This document shows positions 21,771 through 34,569 of a stretch of DNA of 64,000 bases, piece by piece. This DNA comes from Aurantiochytrium sp. KH105 (lineage: Eukaryota; Sar; Bigyra; Thraustochytrida; Thraustochytriidae), in contig BGKB01000013.1 of the NCBI GenBank assembly GCA_003116975.1, forward strand, positions 558,001 to 622,000, written 5' to 3'. The position numbers were made by a program, and so were the translations under genes. Within the stretch, counting starts at the first letter, position 1. Each line of letters begins with the position of its first letter. Below the pieces are notes generated by a model. It was not told the origin of the DNA, did not search any database, and saw only the letters and a program-made list of their open reading frames with translations.

Positions 21771-21820
21771 TGTGTCGGCTTTGCCGTCTCCCAACATGAG
21801 ACGTGTTCCGCAAGACCGCT
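21771..21820 (+). other. Conserved 3' flank block with hairpin, tubulin copy 1
   Basis: Beginning 69 bases after the stop: TGTGT, 7 variable bases, a 24-base identical core containing the inverted repeat CGTCTC-N7-GAGACG, 6 variable bases, then AGACCGCT. The same arrangement with identical spacing follows copy 2. It is probably a 3' UTR processing or stability element. Confidence 0.55.
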
Positions 21821-22374
21821 GTGCTCGCGCCGCACGCTCTGTGTGTTACATTGAATTTTTTGTAGATGAAGTTACTCTATGCTCTCGAAATCCTGTAGAA
21901 TGCACATTCACTCCCGTGATCGGAGAGTGTCCTTGCTTGTTCCCTCCCTCCCGGGTGGCACTTGGAGCAACGCTTGAGCGTGCGCTCGAAAGCGGACGGC
22001 GCAACGAGCCGTTTCACGCCGCGCTGTCCAAGTCCCATTTTTTCTCCTTGCCGCATGGCCGTTGCATGCCATTTTTAGCCCCCCCACTGACCGAGGTCTG
22101 TCGATAATCCACTTTTCTATTGATTTTCCTGGTTGTGTCGAGCTATGTCACAGAGCTAAATTTCCCTCTTTCCTCACAAAATTTCTCCTCACAAGGTATG
22201 GCGCGGCAACGGACGCCTCCTCACAGCCCACTGCCTGACAAGGTCAAGACACCACCCCCTTTCAACAAGGGGAGGACACCACTGGCGGTCAAAAAAAAGT
22301 ATGTGAGGAGAACACCACTGGAGCGGCGCGGCGGTTGGGCGCGGAGGTCGGCGGCAAAAACAAGCGACTCGCCA

Positions 22375-22418
22375 AGCAAACCCGAATCAGCCTTCAGACG
22401 GTCGTGCCTAACAACACG
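22375..22418 (+). promoter_or_regulatory. Conserved upstream block of alpha-tubulin gene 2
   Basis: It matches the block at 20082-20126 (AGCAAA, CCGAATC, spacer of 10, then CGGTCGTGCCTAACAACACG), about 100 bases before the ATG. Confidence 0.5.
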
Positions 22419-22482
22419 CCGTTCTACCCCGCCTTCTTCGCGCCCCTTCGCATCCAAGCACTTCTCAAGTTCAACTTTCTAG

Positions 22483-23880
<1,398 letters not shown>

Positions 23881-23965
23881 GCGAGCACAAATGCTCTGGG
23901 GCTTCAGCTCGCGAGGATATGATGCCAATCTTGGCTTTTTTGGTATGCTGGTACACGGAATTGGC

Positions 23966-24015
23966 TGTGTCTACGTGGCCGTCTCCCAACATGAGACGTG
24001 TCTTGATAGACCGCT
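23966..24015 (+). other. Conserved 3' flank block with hairpin, tubulin copy 2
   Basis: Same order and spacing as 21771-21820, beginning 86 bases after the stop. It includes the identical 24-base core with the CGTCTC-N7-GAGACG stem. Confidence 0.55.
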
Positions 24016-24514
24016 TCCGGTTAGTATGGTTCACCAAAGCCATGGGTCATTGTCCCTGTCGCTGCTGCTGCTACCCGACATTATCGCTTGTCCGCTCTCC
24101 TCCTCGAAATCTGAACGCGAAGAAGAAAAGGGAAATTTTAAAAAGGTCAAAATCATTTTTGCATTCTGCAACACGTTTGTTCCATCCCATCGGTGGGGTC
24201 TTTTCGTAAATGTATCATGTCATGAACGGAACAAACAAGCAAGTATGTTACATGCGACACTCTACGTACGTGAAGGAAAAGAGTCGTGTAGCTTAGTTGC
24301 CTTCACATCAGTCTTGTCAAAGGACTTCTTATTGATCCAAAGTGTACGCCTAAAACTAGGTGCTTGCATTTGTGCTCGAGCAAGTGATCGACCTTGCGCT
24401 AACCTTTACGTAGATGTTTAAAAACGCCTGTGAAGCTTTGCGGTGTCAAGGTGGGTGTTGGCCCGAAAACCCAACTACAAATTAGTAGTATGCAAGAGAA
24501 AATAATCGGAAACT

Positions 24515-24585
24515 CTCTTCTTCTTCTTCTTCTTCATCTTCATCTTCATCGTCTTCTTCGTCTTTTTCTTCTTCTTCGCTTACGT
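24515..24585. repeat. Imperfect (CTT)n/(CATCTT)n repeat
   Basis: Pyrimidine-rich run of CTT with CAT interruptions, outside any supported coding frame. Confidence 0.75.
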
Positions 24586-24601
24586 TTCCTTTGAAACAAA
24601 C

Positions 24602-26140
24602 TTATGCGCTTGGCATCTTGCCCTCATTGCACTCCACCGTGCAGTCTGGCCACTTCGTCTGGAGCAGCGACACGAGCTTGGGGGCATGCCGTCTGTTCAT
24701 CTTGCGCTGCCACTCAAGCGGAAGCTCGTCAAAATGAAGCCAGAGCGAGTACCCAGCATCTGCACGAGTTTGTCCACAGGACTGACACACCGTCGTGCCA
24801 GCCTCGTTCTGCCCAAAGCACATGGTCTCAAAGCGCGTTCTGTAGCAGGAGGCACATCGCCACGGCTCACCGGTCGCAGGTTCATTCTCCGAGCTCAAGG
24901 TGAAAATAACCGGGGCAGGCATGCTGGCCGGCCGATCCGGGCCCTTGACAGAAGGATCGTCGACAGCAAGAACTGCTTCAAATCGCCACTCCTGCCATTC
25001 TTCCGGCTTGGCCGCCTTGTCATCAGGATGAGCCTGCACAATATCCTCAATTTCGCCAACAGCAGGCTTAAAGTAAGCCTCCTGATGCTGTTCCGGCGCA
25101 GGCTCGGCCTCCTTGTCTCCGCGAATCGTAATATGCGCCATGCGCGGACCCGCCGGAGGGAGACCGTTGAACTGCCACAACTCCAGAGGCGGCTTGTACG
25201 TGTCAAGAGGCGTCTCGCTGAAGAGCACCGTAAAGTGGTCTCCGCCGTGCAAAACCCAAACAGGATGCGCCGGTTTCTTGAGCTGGTCGTGCACAGGAAT
25301 GCCGCTTTCCAGCTCGCTAAAGCTGAGTAGACCAACGCCCGACGGAACTTCGAGATCGACCTTGCCACCTCCAAGAGCATAGGCTCCAACGTTGCCAACG
25401 CAACGCCCGGCAAGCAAGAGCAAAAGGAGCTCGCTTGTACAAAGCTGATTCGGGCCTACAATGAGTGGAAGCTCGCCACCGCCCATGAGAACCTCCTGTT
25501 GCGTTTGTTCCACGCCGTGCGAGAGCACGCAGCTGCAGAGGAGCACCTCCAGAAATCCTTTACTTGCGTAGTCTTCCATGTGGTCATGGACAAATGTCTC
25601 GACCTGATCGAGCTTGACACTTTTCGTGTCCATGGACTCGTGTTTGGCGCCGGCACGCCACAAGCACATTGTGGCCTCGCTCTTTCCAGAAGATTCTGTG
25701 CAGCGAGCAATGACGGTTGACACGATGTGGGCGTACTCTTCGTCGCTCACGGGCTCTTTTGGATCGAGCACGGCGCTGCCGCGCTCAAGTCTGCTTGCCA
25801 CGACCAGGGCTTCCAGGGCAGCGAGGACTCCGCATGGGCCGTTTTTTACTTGAGTAATGCCCACGCCGTTCTCGTACCAGTCGAGCGTTTGTTGCGTCCA
25901 TGCTTCTGCAGGCTTTTCCCCACCAAAAAGCACCTGGGTGAGCTCGAAATCGCGTAGATACTCCGGACCCGATGCGCCTCCACTCTGGCCCGCCGCACCT
26001 GCGCCTCCGCCGCCACCGCCGTCGCCCATCATCGAAAAGTATAGGTTCACGGCGCCCTCAACGTCGCCGCCGGCCATGTCGAGGAACCCCTGTGCCTCCT
26101 CGGCCGACATGCCCGTCATACTCTGCAGTTGGTCCGCCAT
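24602..26140 (-). CDS. MINDY-3/4 (FAM188)-type deubiquitinase with N-terminal UBA-like domain
   Basis: The start at 26140 gives 512 residues. Residues 1-40 form a UBA-like fold (MTGMSAEEAQGFLDMAGGDVEGAVNLYF) that would bind ubiquitin. A Gly-rich linker leads to the catalytic region. GITQVKNGPCGVLAALEALV carries the nucleophile Cys103 with its oxyanion Gln, and VLHGGDHFTVLFS supplies the catalytic His. This Q-x-x-N-G-P-C-G pattern is that of the MINDY cysteine proteases, which trim Lys48-linked ubiquitin chains. The C-terminus has a four-cysteine zinc-finger-like segment (WRCASC and VCQSCGQTRADAG, about 440-470), which resembles a RanBP2-type finger and may also bind ubiquitin (inference). The frame extends 11 codons upstream to a non-ATG codon. 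Confidence 0.85.
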   Translation of the reverse strand: MADQLQSMTGMSAEEAQGFLDMAGGDVEGAVNLYFSMMGDGGGGGGAGAAGQSGGASGPEYLRDFELTQVLFGGEKPAEAWTQQTLDWYENGVGITQVKNGPCGVLAALEALVVASRLERGSAVLDPKEPVSDEEYAHIVSTVIARCTESSGKSEATMCLWRAGAKHESMDTKSVKLDQVETFVHDHMEDYASKGFLEVLLCSCVLSHGVEQTQQEVLMGGGELPLIVGPNQLCTSELLLLLLAGRCVGNVGAYALGGGKVDLEVPSGVGLLSFSELESGIPVHDQLKKPAHPVWVLHGGDHFTVLFSETPLDTYKPPLELWQFNGLPPAGPRMAHITIRGDKEAEPAPEQHQEAYFKPAVGEIEDIVQAHPDDKAAKPEEWQEWRFEAVLAVDDPSVKGPDRPASMPAPVIFTLSSENEPATGEPWRCASCYRTRFETMCFGQNEAGTTVCQSCGQTRADAGYSLWLHFDELPLEWQRKMNRRHAPKLVSLLQTKWPDCTVECNEGKMPSA

Positions 26141-27400
26141 CGTGCTTCCGGCTCCTTCCTTGCGCGTCTCCACGCAAGCCCGTACGCAGTCGCTCTCTCC
26201 GCGTTCGTGGATCTACGAGGGTCGTTGTGGTTTGGCTGTCGGCGAGCGCTGCTCCAGCTACAACAAGAGCGGCGGCGGCTCGGAGCCTTCGTGACTTTCT
26301 TAGTTTCGGACACTCACGTCCGCGGTTTTAGACAGCGATCTTGTCCGAAACTCAAGAGCGCGCACAAACAAAAGAACGATAAGAGAACGGCGGCCGCCAG
26401 AACTCGAAATTAGCAAGAGGCTGCGTTCTTCTGCTTGGACTTCATGAAATGACCCCTAGACCGAGTATCCACCTCTAAACTTTGTCTGCAGGCAAAAGTT
26501 CTCCGGGGTTTAGATAAGAACTCTTCTCTCCGATCCGGAAAGACACCAAAAACCCCGTTGCGGCTTTCTTTTTGCCCCAGTGGAAATTTGGCGTCAGGAG
26601 GGCGCGGAAAGTTCTTTGCTCATAGTATCCCCTCCAGAAAAACGTGTCCCATAGGGAGAGGTGCCGATCAGCCCCCTCGCTCCACTGCACACTCTCTCAA
26701 CCTAGATCTGCCCAGTGATACACTGGCCTTCTTGTGAGACAAAATCCTGATCGATCCTCCGCCACTCTCCCACAGTAGCGTACCGCACCGGTTCCAGGGA
26801 GGTTCCTCGTCCGGCCGTGCGCGGAGAGGAGCACTTGCAGGCGCGCGATATGCCCTTTGCGCGGGGCAAAGGTTCACTTCGGGGGCCGCGCGAGAGTGTC
26901 GCTACCTTCTACCCCTGGCAGCCTGGCTGGCCATCTCGAAGTAGTGAGCGAGACCGAGACGAGAACCTGCAAGCGAGGAGGCGGCAGGCGGAAAGGCGCA
27001 GCAGACCCGATCCGAGACTCGCCGCCGCCGCCCCAGCCCGCCCGGCCGCACGCGCAGGCGCGCCGCTCCCCCAGCCCGCCTCCGCCCCCGCGCGCAGACG
27101 CGCAGCCCGCAGACCCCGAGCAGCAGCTCCCACGCGCAAGGCGCGTCGGTGGAGCGCGGTCGAGGTCGCGAGCTCGTGCGTCTTGCGCGTCGAGGCGTCG
27201 AGGCGCTCTTCCTTGGCGCAGGCAGGAAGAGCAGGGCCCGAGGAGAGCGGCAGCTAGAGCAGCAGCAGCAGCAAGGCTTGGAGAGTGGCGCACGAGAAAA
27301 GAGAGAGACTTTAAAGAAGTAGACGAAGCCATCGACGGCGGCGACTTTGAGACGTTCTCCGCTCTTTTGTTCCAGGTGCATATCAATAAAGAGGAGGAAA
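26141..27400. other. Divergent promoter region
   Basis: 1.26 kb between the deubiquitinase and NBR1-like genes, very GC-rich from about 26990 to 27260. Arg/Ala/Pro frames cross it. A short protein-like frame (FKEVDEAIDGGDFETFSALLF, about 27311-27373) ends in CAG followed by GTGCAT and could be a coding 5' exon, but the evidence is weak. No RNA gene found. Confidence 0.45.
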
Positions 27401-29653
27401 ATGATGGCGAGTTCCGCAGACGTCAAGAGCGAGGCCGGCGGCCAGGGCGAGGAGGACAACCGCTCGCGTGCGATGAGCTCGGCAGCGAGCACGGCGTCCG
27501 ATGGCGACGACGGCTTCCTCATGGTCGAGTCCTATCCGGAGAGTGTCAATGATGCACAGGAGCAAGACGCCGCGAGCCAAGGAAATTTCGAGGCCGAAGC
27601 GATTGTCAAGAACAATACCACCGAGGAGGGCGCCGAGGGTGAGTCTGAGTCTGACTCTGCCTCTGCGTGCGAAGAGGAAGGCGAGAACAAGCTGCAAGAC
27701 AACGAATGCAGTGCTGCGGTGCGCGAATCCGAGCAGGGTCGCGACGGGGAACAACCAGCTCAAGTGGAATCTGCCTCGGTAGAGGAAGCCGCTGCCCCGC
27801 TTCCAGTCGAGGAGGACTCGCTCTCCATCGCTTTCTCGGAGGAGTCGTACTCCCATCCCATCGACGCTGAAGCCCTTGCCAGTCCCAGTGTCGACATCGA
27901 CGCCAATGAGGCGAAGGATGCCTTTGCCGTGGACGCCGCCTCGGACATGGCCATCAAGAACGTTCTGGCGATGCTTGCTCGTCTTGCCGAGCTCACTGTC
28001 GACCCGTCCAGCGAGGTCGACGCGGGACTCATGAACGCTCTCATGGACCTTGCCTCGAAGCGTCACGTGGTTGAGGCAGTTCAATCGTTTCTGAGCCTTC
28101 CCGTCTTGTGCAACGCTATCACGGCCGGTGCCTCGGCCGGCTCGTTCGAGAAAGGCGTCGTTGACAATCTTGCGGACCTTCTCATGGGCCTGGCAGATTT
28201 GACGTACCGCGCCCCTGAGCTCGCAGCGATCACACCGGCTGCGTTCGCCAAGCTCGTAAGCACTGTGCGTACGCGTGACCAAAAGGTCGCTTCCGCTACC
28301 GTTGCCCCCGTTCTCGCAGCGCAGGATGACATCAAGGAGCCTGCTCCGCAGGCGGATGCTGCCGTACAGGCGCAGGAGAAGACCCCTCCCGTCGGGGTCC
28401 TTCACCGCCACATTGTGTGCGATGGCTGCAATACCCTCGAGAAGCAAAAGGCCTCGGCTGACAATGGACATCGCTCGAACGGTTGCATCGTTGGCATTCG
28501 CTGGAAGAGCGCCATTACTGAAGACTTTGATCTGTGCTCAACGTGCGAGGGCACCGGGGACTTTGAGGAGAAGCATGGCCCCTTTCTCAAGATCACTGAG
28601 CCCAAGAAGGCCCCTCGCGAGCTTGTTGTGGTTCTGCGCGAAGATGGCTCTTCCAGCGGCGGTGCCACGGGCGCGTCCAGTGCCCATCGTTGCCGTGGTC
28701 GTGGCCGCCGTCGCCACAACCATATGGGCGGCCTTTTCCGCCGCCTTCAGCAGCAGCAGCAGCAGCAGCAAAAGGAAAAGGAAGACAAGCAAGCCTCGGA
28801 GAACGAGGCCAAGCTTCTGTGCCCCTCTGGATCCCATCCGCTGCAGCGTTTCTGCGCTTCGATCGGGTACACTTGCGACATTTGCGAGGAGTCGCCCGGC
28901 TTTGGGCAGCCCATGTATGGCTGTCGCCAGTGCAACTGGGACATTTGTCTCGTGTGCTCTGATCACCAGTATGCGCAATCTCTTGCCATGGGCGGCGCTT
29001 CGTCGAAGAATGCTGCTGACGTACAGCAGGTTCAGCCGGAGCAAATGCCGCAGGAGGATGAGCCCAAGGTGGAAACGCAGCAAATGCCACAGCATGAACC
29101 CCAGGCGGAACAAGTACAAGAACAGCAGCAGCAGCAGCAGCAGCAGCAAGTTATCTCTCTTGCATACCCGCCTCCTTCGCCTCTGCCGTCTGCGGCTCGT
29201 CCCCTTGCCAAGTTTCTCGCCGATATGAGCGTTCCCGACGGCACGGTTTTGCCTGCGGGCAAACGCTTCGTCAAGACTTGGCGTATCGCGAACCCGTCCG
29301 CGGACCAGGCTTGGCCCGATGACGTGCGTCTCGTCTGCGTGGGGGGAAGCCGCATGGAGGGTCCCGACGAGGGCGTCCCCGTGGCGCAGCTTCGCGAGCA
29401 GTCCGCTGCCGATCTCAGCGTCGAGCTCGTGGCTCCCGCTGAAAGTGGTCGCTACGTTGGCTACTGGCGTCTCATGAGCGGCGGTCAGCGCTTTGGCCAC
29501 CGTCTGTGGATCGACATCACCGTCGTGCGCAAGTGGGACGAACAGCTTCGCGCCTTGGCCGAGATGGGATTCCATGCGGACCAGGACCTCCTCGCGATCC
29601 TCGACGAAGAGGACGGCGATCTCGATGTCGTCATCCCCCGCCTCTGCTGCTAA
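27401..29653 (+). CDS. NBR1-like selective autophagy receptor (ZZ, NBR1/FW, UBA)
   Basis: The start at 27401 gives 750 residues. Domains in order: a disordered acidic N-terminus with a candidate LC3/Atg8-interacting motif FLMV at 39-42, preceded by acidic residues; a helical region about 185-305; a ZZ zinc finger at about 336-395 (CDGC, then DLCSTCEG); a poly-Gln run near 450; a second ZZ or C1-like finger at about 485-525 (CDIC, then CRQCNWDICLVCSDH); a second poly-Gln run near 575; the four-tryptophan NBR1 domain at about 597-708 (KTWRIANPS, ARPLAKFLADMSVPDGT, GYWRLMSGGQRFGHRLW); and a C-terminal UBA (RALAEMGFHADQDLLAILDE). NBR1 proteins link ubiquitinated cargo to Atg8 on autophagosomes. 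No N-terminal PB1 domain is visible, unlike animal and plant NBR1. ATG codons occur at both 27401 and 27404. Confidence 0.88.
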   Translation: MMASSADVKSEAGGQGEEDNRSRAMSSAASTASDGDDGFLMVESYPESVNDAQEQDAASQGNFEAEAIVKNNTTEEGAEGESESDSASACEEEGENKLQDNECSAAVRESEQGRDGEQPAQVESASVEEAAAPLPVEEDSLSIAFSEESYSHPIDAEALASPSVDIDANEAKDAFAVDAASDMAIKNVLAMLARLAELTVDPSSEVDAGLMNALMDLASKRHVVEAVQSFLSLPVLCNAITAGASAGSFEKGVVDNLADLLMGLADLTYRAPELAAITPAAFAKLVSTVRTRDQKVASATVAPVLAAQDDIKEPAPQADAAVQAQEKTPPVGVLHRHIVCDGCNTLEKQKASADNGHRSNGCIVGIRWKSAITEDFDLCSTCEGTGDFEEKHGPFLKITEPKKAPRELVVVLREDGSSSGGATGASSAHRCRGRGRRRHNHMGGLFRRLQQQQQQQQKEKEDKQASENEAKLLCPSGSHPLQRFCASIGYTCDICEESPGFGQPMYGCRQCNWDICLVCSDHQYAQSLAMGGASSKNAADVQQVQPEQMPQEDEPKVETQQMPQHEPQAEQVQEQQQQQQQQQVISLAYPPPSPLPSAARPLAKFLADMSVPDGTVLPAGKRFVKTWRIANPSADQAWPDDVRLVCVGGSRMEGPDEGVPVAQLREQSAADLSVELVAPAESGRYVGYWRLMSGGQRFGHRLWIDITVVRKWDEQLRALAEMGFHADQDLLAILDEEDGDLDVVIPRLCC

Positions 29654-31593
<1,940 letters not shown>

Positions 31594-31901
31594 GTGGCTT
31601 GCAGTGGCAGTCGAGTCTACGGGCGAGCGAAACTCATCTTTTATCAAGAGTCGATCAGCCCGCCAGTCACCTGGGTAGCAGACCAAATCAGATTTATTTT
31701 GCGCTTCTTCGTCTCCGCCCCTTGTCTGATGTCTTTATGGCCCTTGGCTTATGCTTGCTTTTTTTTCTTACTTTAATCCTATCGAAGCAGGGCAAAACCC
31801 GCGCACATGTTTTGTTGTCAAGCTCTCAACACTGCGAACCAAAAAACGCCACAATAATTCTGTTGTTCATGATATACATACCGCTCGAGCTGAGCTTACA
31901 C
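31594..31901. other. Intergenic region between convergent 3' ends
   Basis: AT-richer stretch. I see nothing in it beyond 3' flanks. Confidence 0.5.
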
Positions 31902-32687
31902 TCACCATAGGCTCAGGTCAATACATGGCGTTGACGCTCGACTTGCACTATCCGAGTCAGACGCCGTGTGCAATTCGGAGCGCGAACTTGCCTCCCGCAT
32001 TTCCCATTGCGAACTTACCGCACTGCTTTCTCGAGTGCGTGGGACAGCAGGAAATTCCAAACACTCCGCGCTGCTGCCATTGCAATTGCTGCTGCTCACA
32101 GTAAGAACCGGGAGTGAGGGCTCCACAGTTTCATTTATTGAAGGCGGAGTAAGTCCTGACGATGCAGAATCAGGCTCTGCAGATGGCGGCATCTTCTGAT
32201 GAGAGCGCTCGTGCATGTTTCTGCGAGTTGCTGCTTTCGCAACAGCAATTTTACCTTCAGAAACCAAACCCTCCTGATTCTTTTGCCGGGCCTGAAGACG
32301 GTCGCGACCGCGCTGCGCCAGAATATCGCGTCGTCTTTGCCGCCGCAAAGCTGCCTCTTTATCCTCGCGCAGACGGCGCGCGTACGTAATAGATTTTTGC
32401 CGGCGAGCGATTCGGTGGGCACGTGAGTCTTCGACCCGTGCGCTCTCACGAGCAAAAGGCCCGCTGAGAGGAGGCAGCCGAGTCCTTCTTCGTGTTGGCG
32501 AGTCTTTTTGCGGCGATTTTGTGGCTAGAGTACTCTTCACATTGGCGAGGTTTCTATAATGTGACTTGAGCATGTTGTCATGCTCCCAGGTTTGCTGCTT
32601 GGCGCTAATGAAGCCCGCCGCGTTACTTGCGTGCGCGTGTCCACCTCGCCAGTGACCTGCATCGCCTCGCGCTCTTAGCCCGCTCAT
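31902..32687 (-). CDS. Basic protein, possible CFAP97/Hemingway relative
   Basis: The start at 32687 gives 261 residues. The middle is Arg/Lys-rich and helical: HYRNLANVKSTLATKSPQ near 45-60 and RVEDSRAHRIARRQKSITYARRL near 85-110, then ALRRQRRRDILAQRGRDRLQ. The spacing of a His-x-x-x-Leu-x-x-Val-Lys-x-x-x-x-T-x-x-P segment before an (E/D)x-R-x-x-R-I helix recalls the CFAP97 (Hemingway) domain of axonemal proteins, but this is weak. The C-terminal 100 residues are Ser-rich and disordered. If the resemblance holds it would be a flagellar protein of zoospores. The non-ATG codon two positions upstream was not accepted as start. Confidence 0.5.
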   Translation of the reverse strand: MSGLRARGDAGHWRGGHAHASNAAGFISAKQQTWEHDNMLKSHYRNLANVKSTLATKSPQKDSPTRRRTRLPPLSGPFARESARVEDSRAHRIARRQKSITYARRLREDKEAALRRQRRRDILAQRGRDRLQARQKNQEGLVSEGKIAVAKAATRRNMHERSHQKMPPSAEPDSASSGLTPPSINETVEPSLPVLTVSSSNCNGSSAECLEFPAVPRTRESSAVSSQWEMREASSRSELHTASDSDSASRASTPCIDLSLW

Positions 32688-33357
32688 GAGCAACGTCGCA
32701 ATGATCGGCGCATCGACGCCGGCGAGGGCTTGAGGCAGAGCTCTGTGGACAGAGCACCACGGACGGAACAGAGTAATGGACGCTAGCTGCAGCCCCCTCG
32801 AATCTCATTGGCAAGCAGCGCATCGGCAGTCAATGAGTCGCTGATAGTATGGAAGAATCTTTCAAATACATTCTTGGGACATTGCCAAAGTTTATTGCTC
32901 GCCGAAAGATCCGTTCCAACGGCTTTATGTAGTGCGATGCTGTCGAAGTGGTCAAATTGCGCAGCTCGACACGAGCTGCCTCGTGATAGCATGCGGAGCA
33001 CTGTTGGGGAAGGGGGGGGGGGGAGAGAGAGAGGGAGTGGGCGAGAAGAAAGGAAGGCAGGAAGGGAGGAATTTTTCCTGCCGAGTAGGTGCTTCGCCAG
33101 CCAAAGTGGCCGGCTGATCGGGCGTTGCAGTGCAGTGCAGTTCAGAGCAGTACAGTGCAGATTAGTGCAAGGCGGTGCATTCGTGTACTGAGTTAGCCCT
33201 TGTGACGAGGGCCATTGCAAGCTCGCACGCAGTCAGTCAGTCGTCGTTCATGCGGATGTGAAAAGGGGAAAAGGAAGGTGAAAGAGGGAGAAAGAAGGCG
33301 CCGACAGCGCAGTGCCCGATTCGGGGCACGAGCTGGGTCGAGCGCACCGTCGACAGG
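32688..33357. other. Divergent promoter region
   Basis: Holds a 12-base G homopolymer (about 33012-33023) flowing into a GA run, and a GTGCA-type repeat near 33126-33160. No gene. Confidence 0.5.
33126..33162. repeat. Loose (GTGCA)n repeat
   Basis: Repeated GCAGT/CAGTGCAG units about 200 bases before the kinase start. Confidence 0.6.
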
Positions 33358-34569
33358 ATGGCGTCCACCTCGCCACCGTCGGCAGCGGAGGTCGGCTGCG
33401 AAGAAAGCTCTTGCATTGTGGAGCAGTCGATCTTCGCGGCCACGGCAGCTGTTCTGGCGCTCAGCATTGCGCTTGGTCTTCTAGTCATCGTCAAACAACG
33501 CCGCAGACTGAGGCTCGTGCGTGATCTGGACAAAGCGATGCTTCGGCAACAGGGTATAACAGATGCCATGAGCAGAAACAGCCTCGAGGCAGCAGAGTCT
33601 CTGAAGAAGGGGGGCAATACCGCGTCTCTGAACGAGCCGCAGCGGCAGAAGCTACCCTGGGAAATTCGATTTCCCGAAATCAAACTTCAAGAAAGGGTTG
33701 CCTATGGAACATCCGGGGCCGTGTGGAAGGGCCAGTGGATGGACATGACGGTCGCAGTAAAAATTCCTCACGAAGGCATTTCCGAGCTGCTGCGCCAAAG
33801 CTTTATCGACGAGGCCTTTATGATGTCCAAGCTCCACCACCCAAACATTGTCATTTTCTATGGCGCGTGCCTCAGCAAAGACAATCTTGCACTTGTTCTC
33901 GAGTTTCTCGAACGAGGCAGCATGCACGACTTTTTGAAGAATGAGAGCGAAAAGGTCGATTTCTCCATGCTGCATCACTTTGCCACCGACATTGCTCGAG
34001 GAATGAAGTACCTTCACCAGCGGTGTTCCATCATTCAGCGCGACTTGAAGCCTCGTAATCTGCTCATTGATGAGGCGTACAATGTCAAGATTTGCGATTT
34101 TGGTCTCTCCAAACACATGAACGTCAAGGAGGAAGGGCTCACTGCATGTGGAACGCCCTACTGGACTGCGCCAGAGGTGATTCTTGGGGAGGAGTACAAT
34201 AATAAGGCTGACGTTTTCAGCTATGCCATCATTCTATGGGAGCTCATCACTCGTGAGGAGCCGTACAGTGGACTACCTGGCCTCGAAGTGGCCATCAAGG
34301 TTGCGAACGAGGGTCTACGACCTCGAATTCCCAAATTTTGCCCAGAACCCATTGCAGCTCTCATTGAAGAGTGCTGGCAGCATGATTCGGAGCTCCGGCC
34401 TTCATTTGGAGAGATCTTAGAAAGGCTTTTGGAAATCAAAAAGAGTGAGGCGGAACAGGGCTTGCTCAAGTCTGCAGCTTCGCCGGATCTGGACGCCTCG
34501 CGTGCGACGCTGGCGTCAAACGAAAGCAACAAGAGCGAAGCACAGGCTCGAGAGGCCGAGGCGCCGTAG
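33358..34569 (+). CDS. Membrane-anchored TKL-like protein kinase
   Basis: 403 residues. A single hydrophobic segment at about 24-46 (SIFAATAAVLALSIALGLLVIV) with basic flank KQRRRLR gives a short outer part and a cytosolic kinase. The kinase spans about 105-370. Its glycine loop is atypical (AYGTSGAVWKG), the ATP-anchoring Lys lies near 132 (VAVKIP), the catalytic loop is QRDLKPRN with Asp229, Mg-binding Asp247 is in DFGLSK, and GTPYWTAPEV and a DVFSYAIILWELITREEPYSG helix follow. The substrate-lobe pattern is that of TKL/Raf-like and MLK-like Ser/Thr kinases. Odd points are Gln227 in place of the His of HRD and the loss of the first Gly of GxGxxG. Catalytic Lys and both Asp remain, so activity is likely. 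The Ser/Ala/Glu-rich tail is probably disordered. Confidence 0.85.
   Translation: MASTSPPSAAEVGCEESSCIVEQSIFAATAAVLALSIALGLLVIVKQRRRLRLVRDLDKAMLRQQGITDAMSRNSLEAAESLKKGGNTASLNEPQRQKLPWEIRFPEIKLQERVAYGTSGAVWKGQWMDMTVAVKIPHEGISELLRQSFIDEAFMMSKLHHPNIVIFYGACLSKDNLALVLEFLERGSMHDFLKNESEKVDFSMLHHFATDIARGMKYLHQRCSIIQRDLKPRNLLIDEAYNVKICDFGLSKHMNVKEEGLTACGTPYWTAPEVILGEEYNNKADVFSYAIILWELITREEPYSGLPGLEVAIKVANEGLRPRIPKFCPEPIAALIEECWQHDSELRPSFGEILERLLEIKKSEAEQGLLKSAASPDLDASRATLASNESNKSEAQAREAEAP

Larger units (their letters stand above)
23881..24601. other. Intergenic region between convergent 3' ends
   Basis: Holds the tubulin 3' block (23966-24015) and a CTT-rich run at about 24515-24585 at the far end, next to the stop of the deubiquitinase gene. 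No other feature supported. Confidence 0.5.

Noticed and set aside
26475-26690. A 71-codon minus-strand frame in the deubiquitinase/NBR1 promoter region
   Set aside because: Short, with no domain and no independent support.
33012-33023. Two 12-base G homopolymers (also about 38093-38104) as functional sites
   Set aside because: Both are intergenic and may simply be slippage or assembly features. Nothing nearby supports a function.
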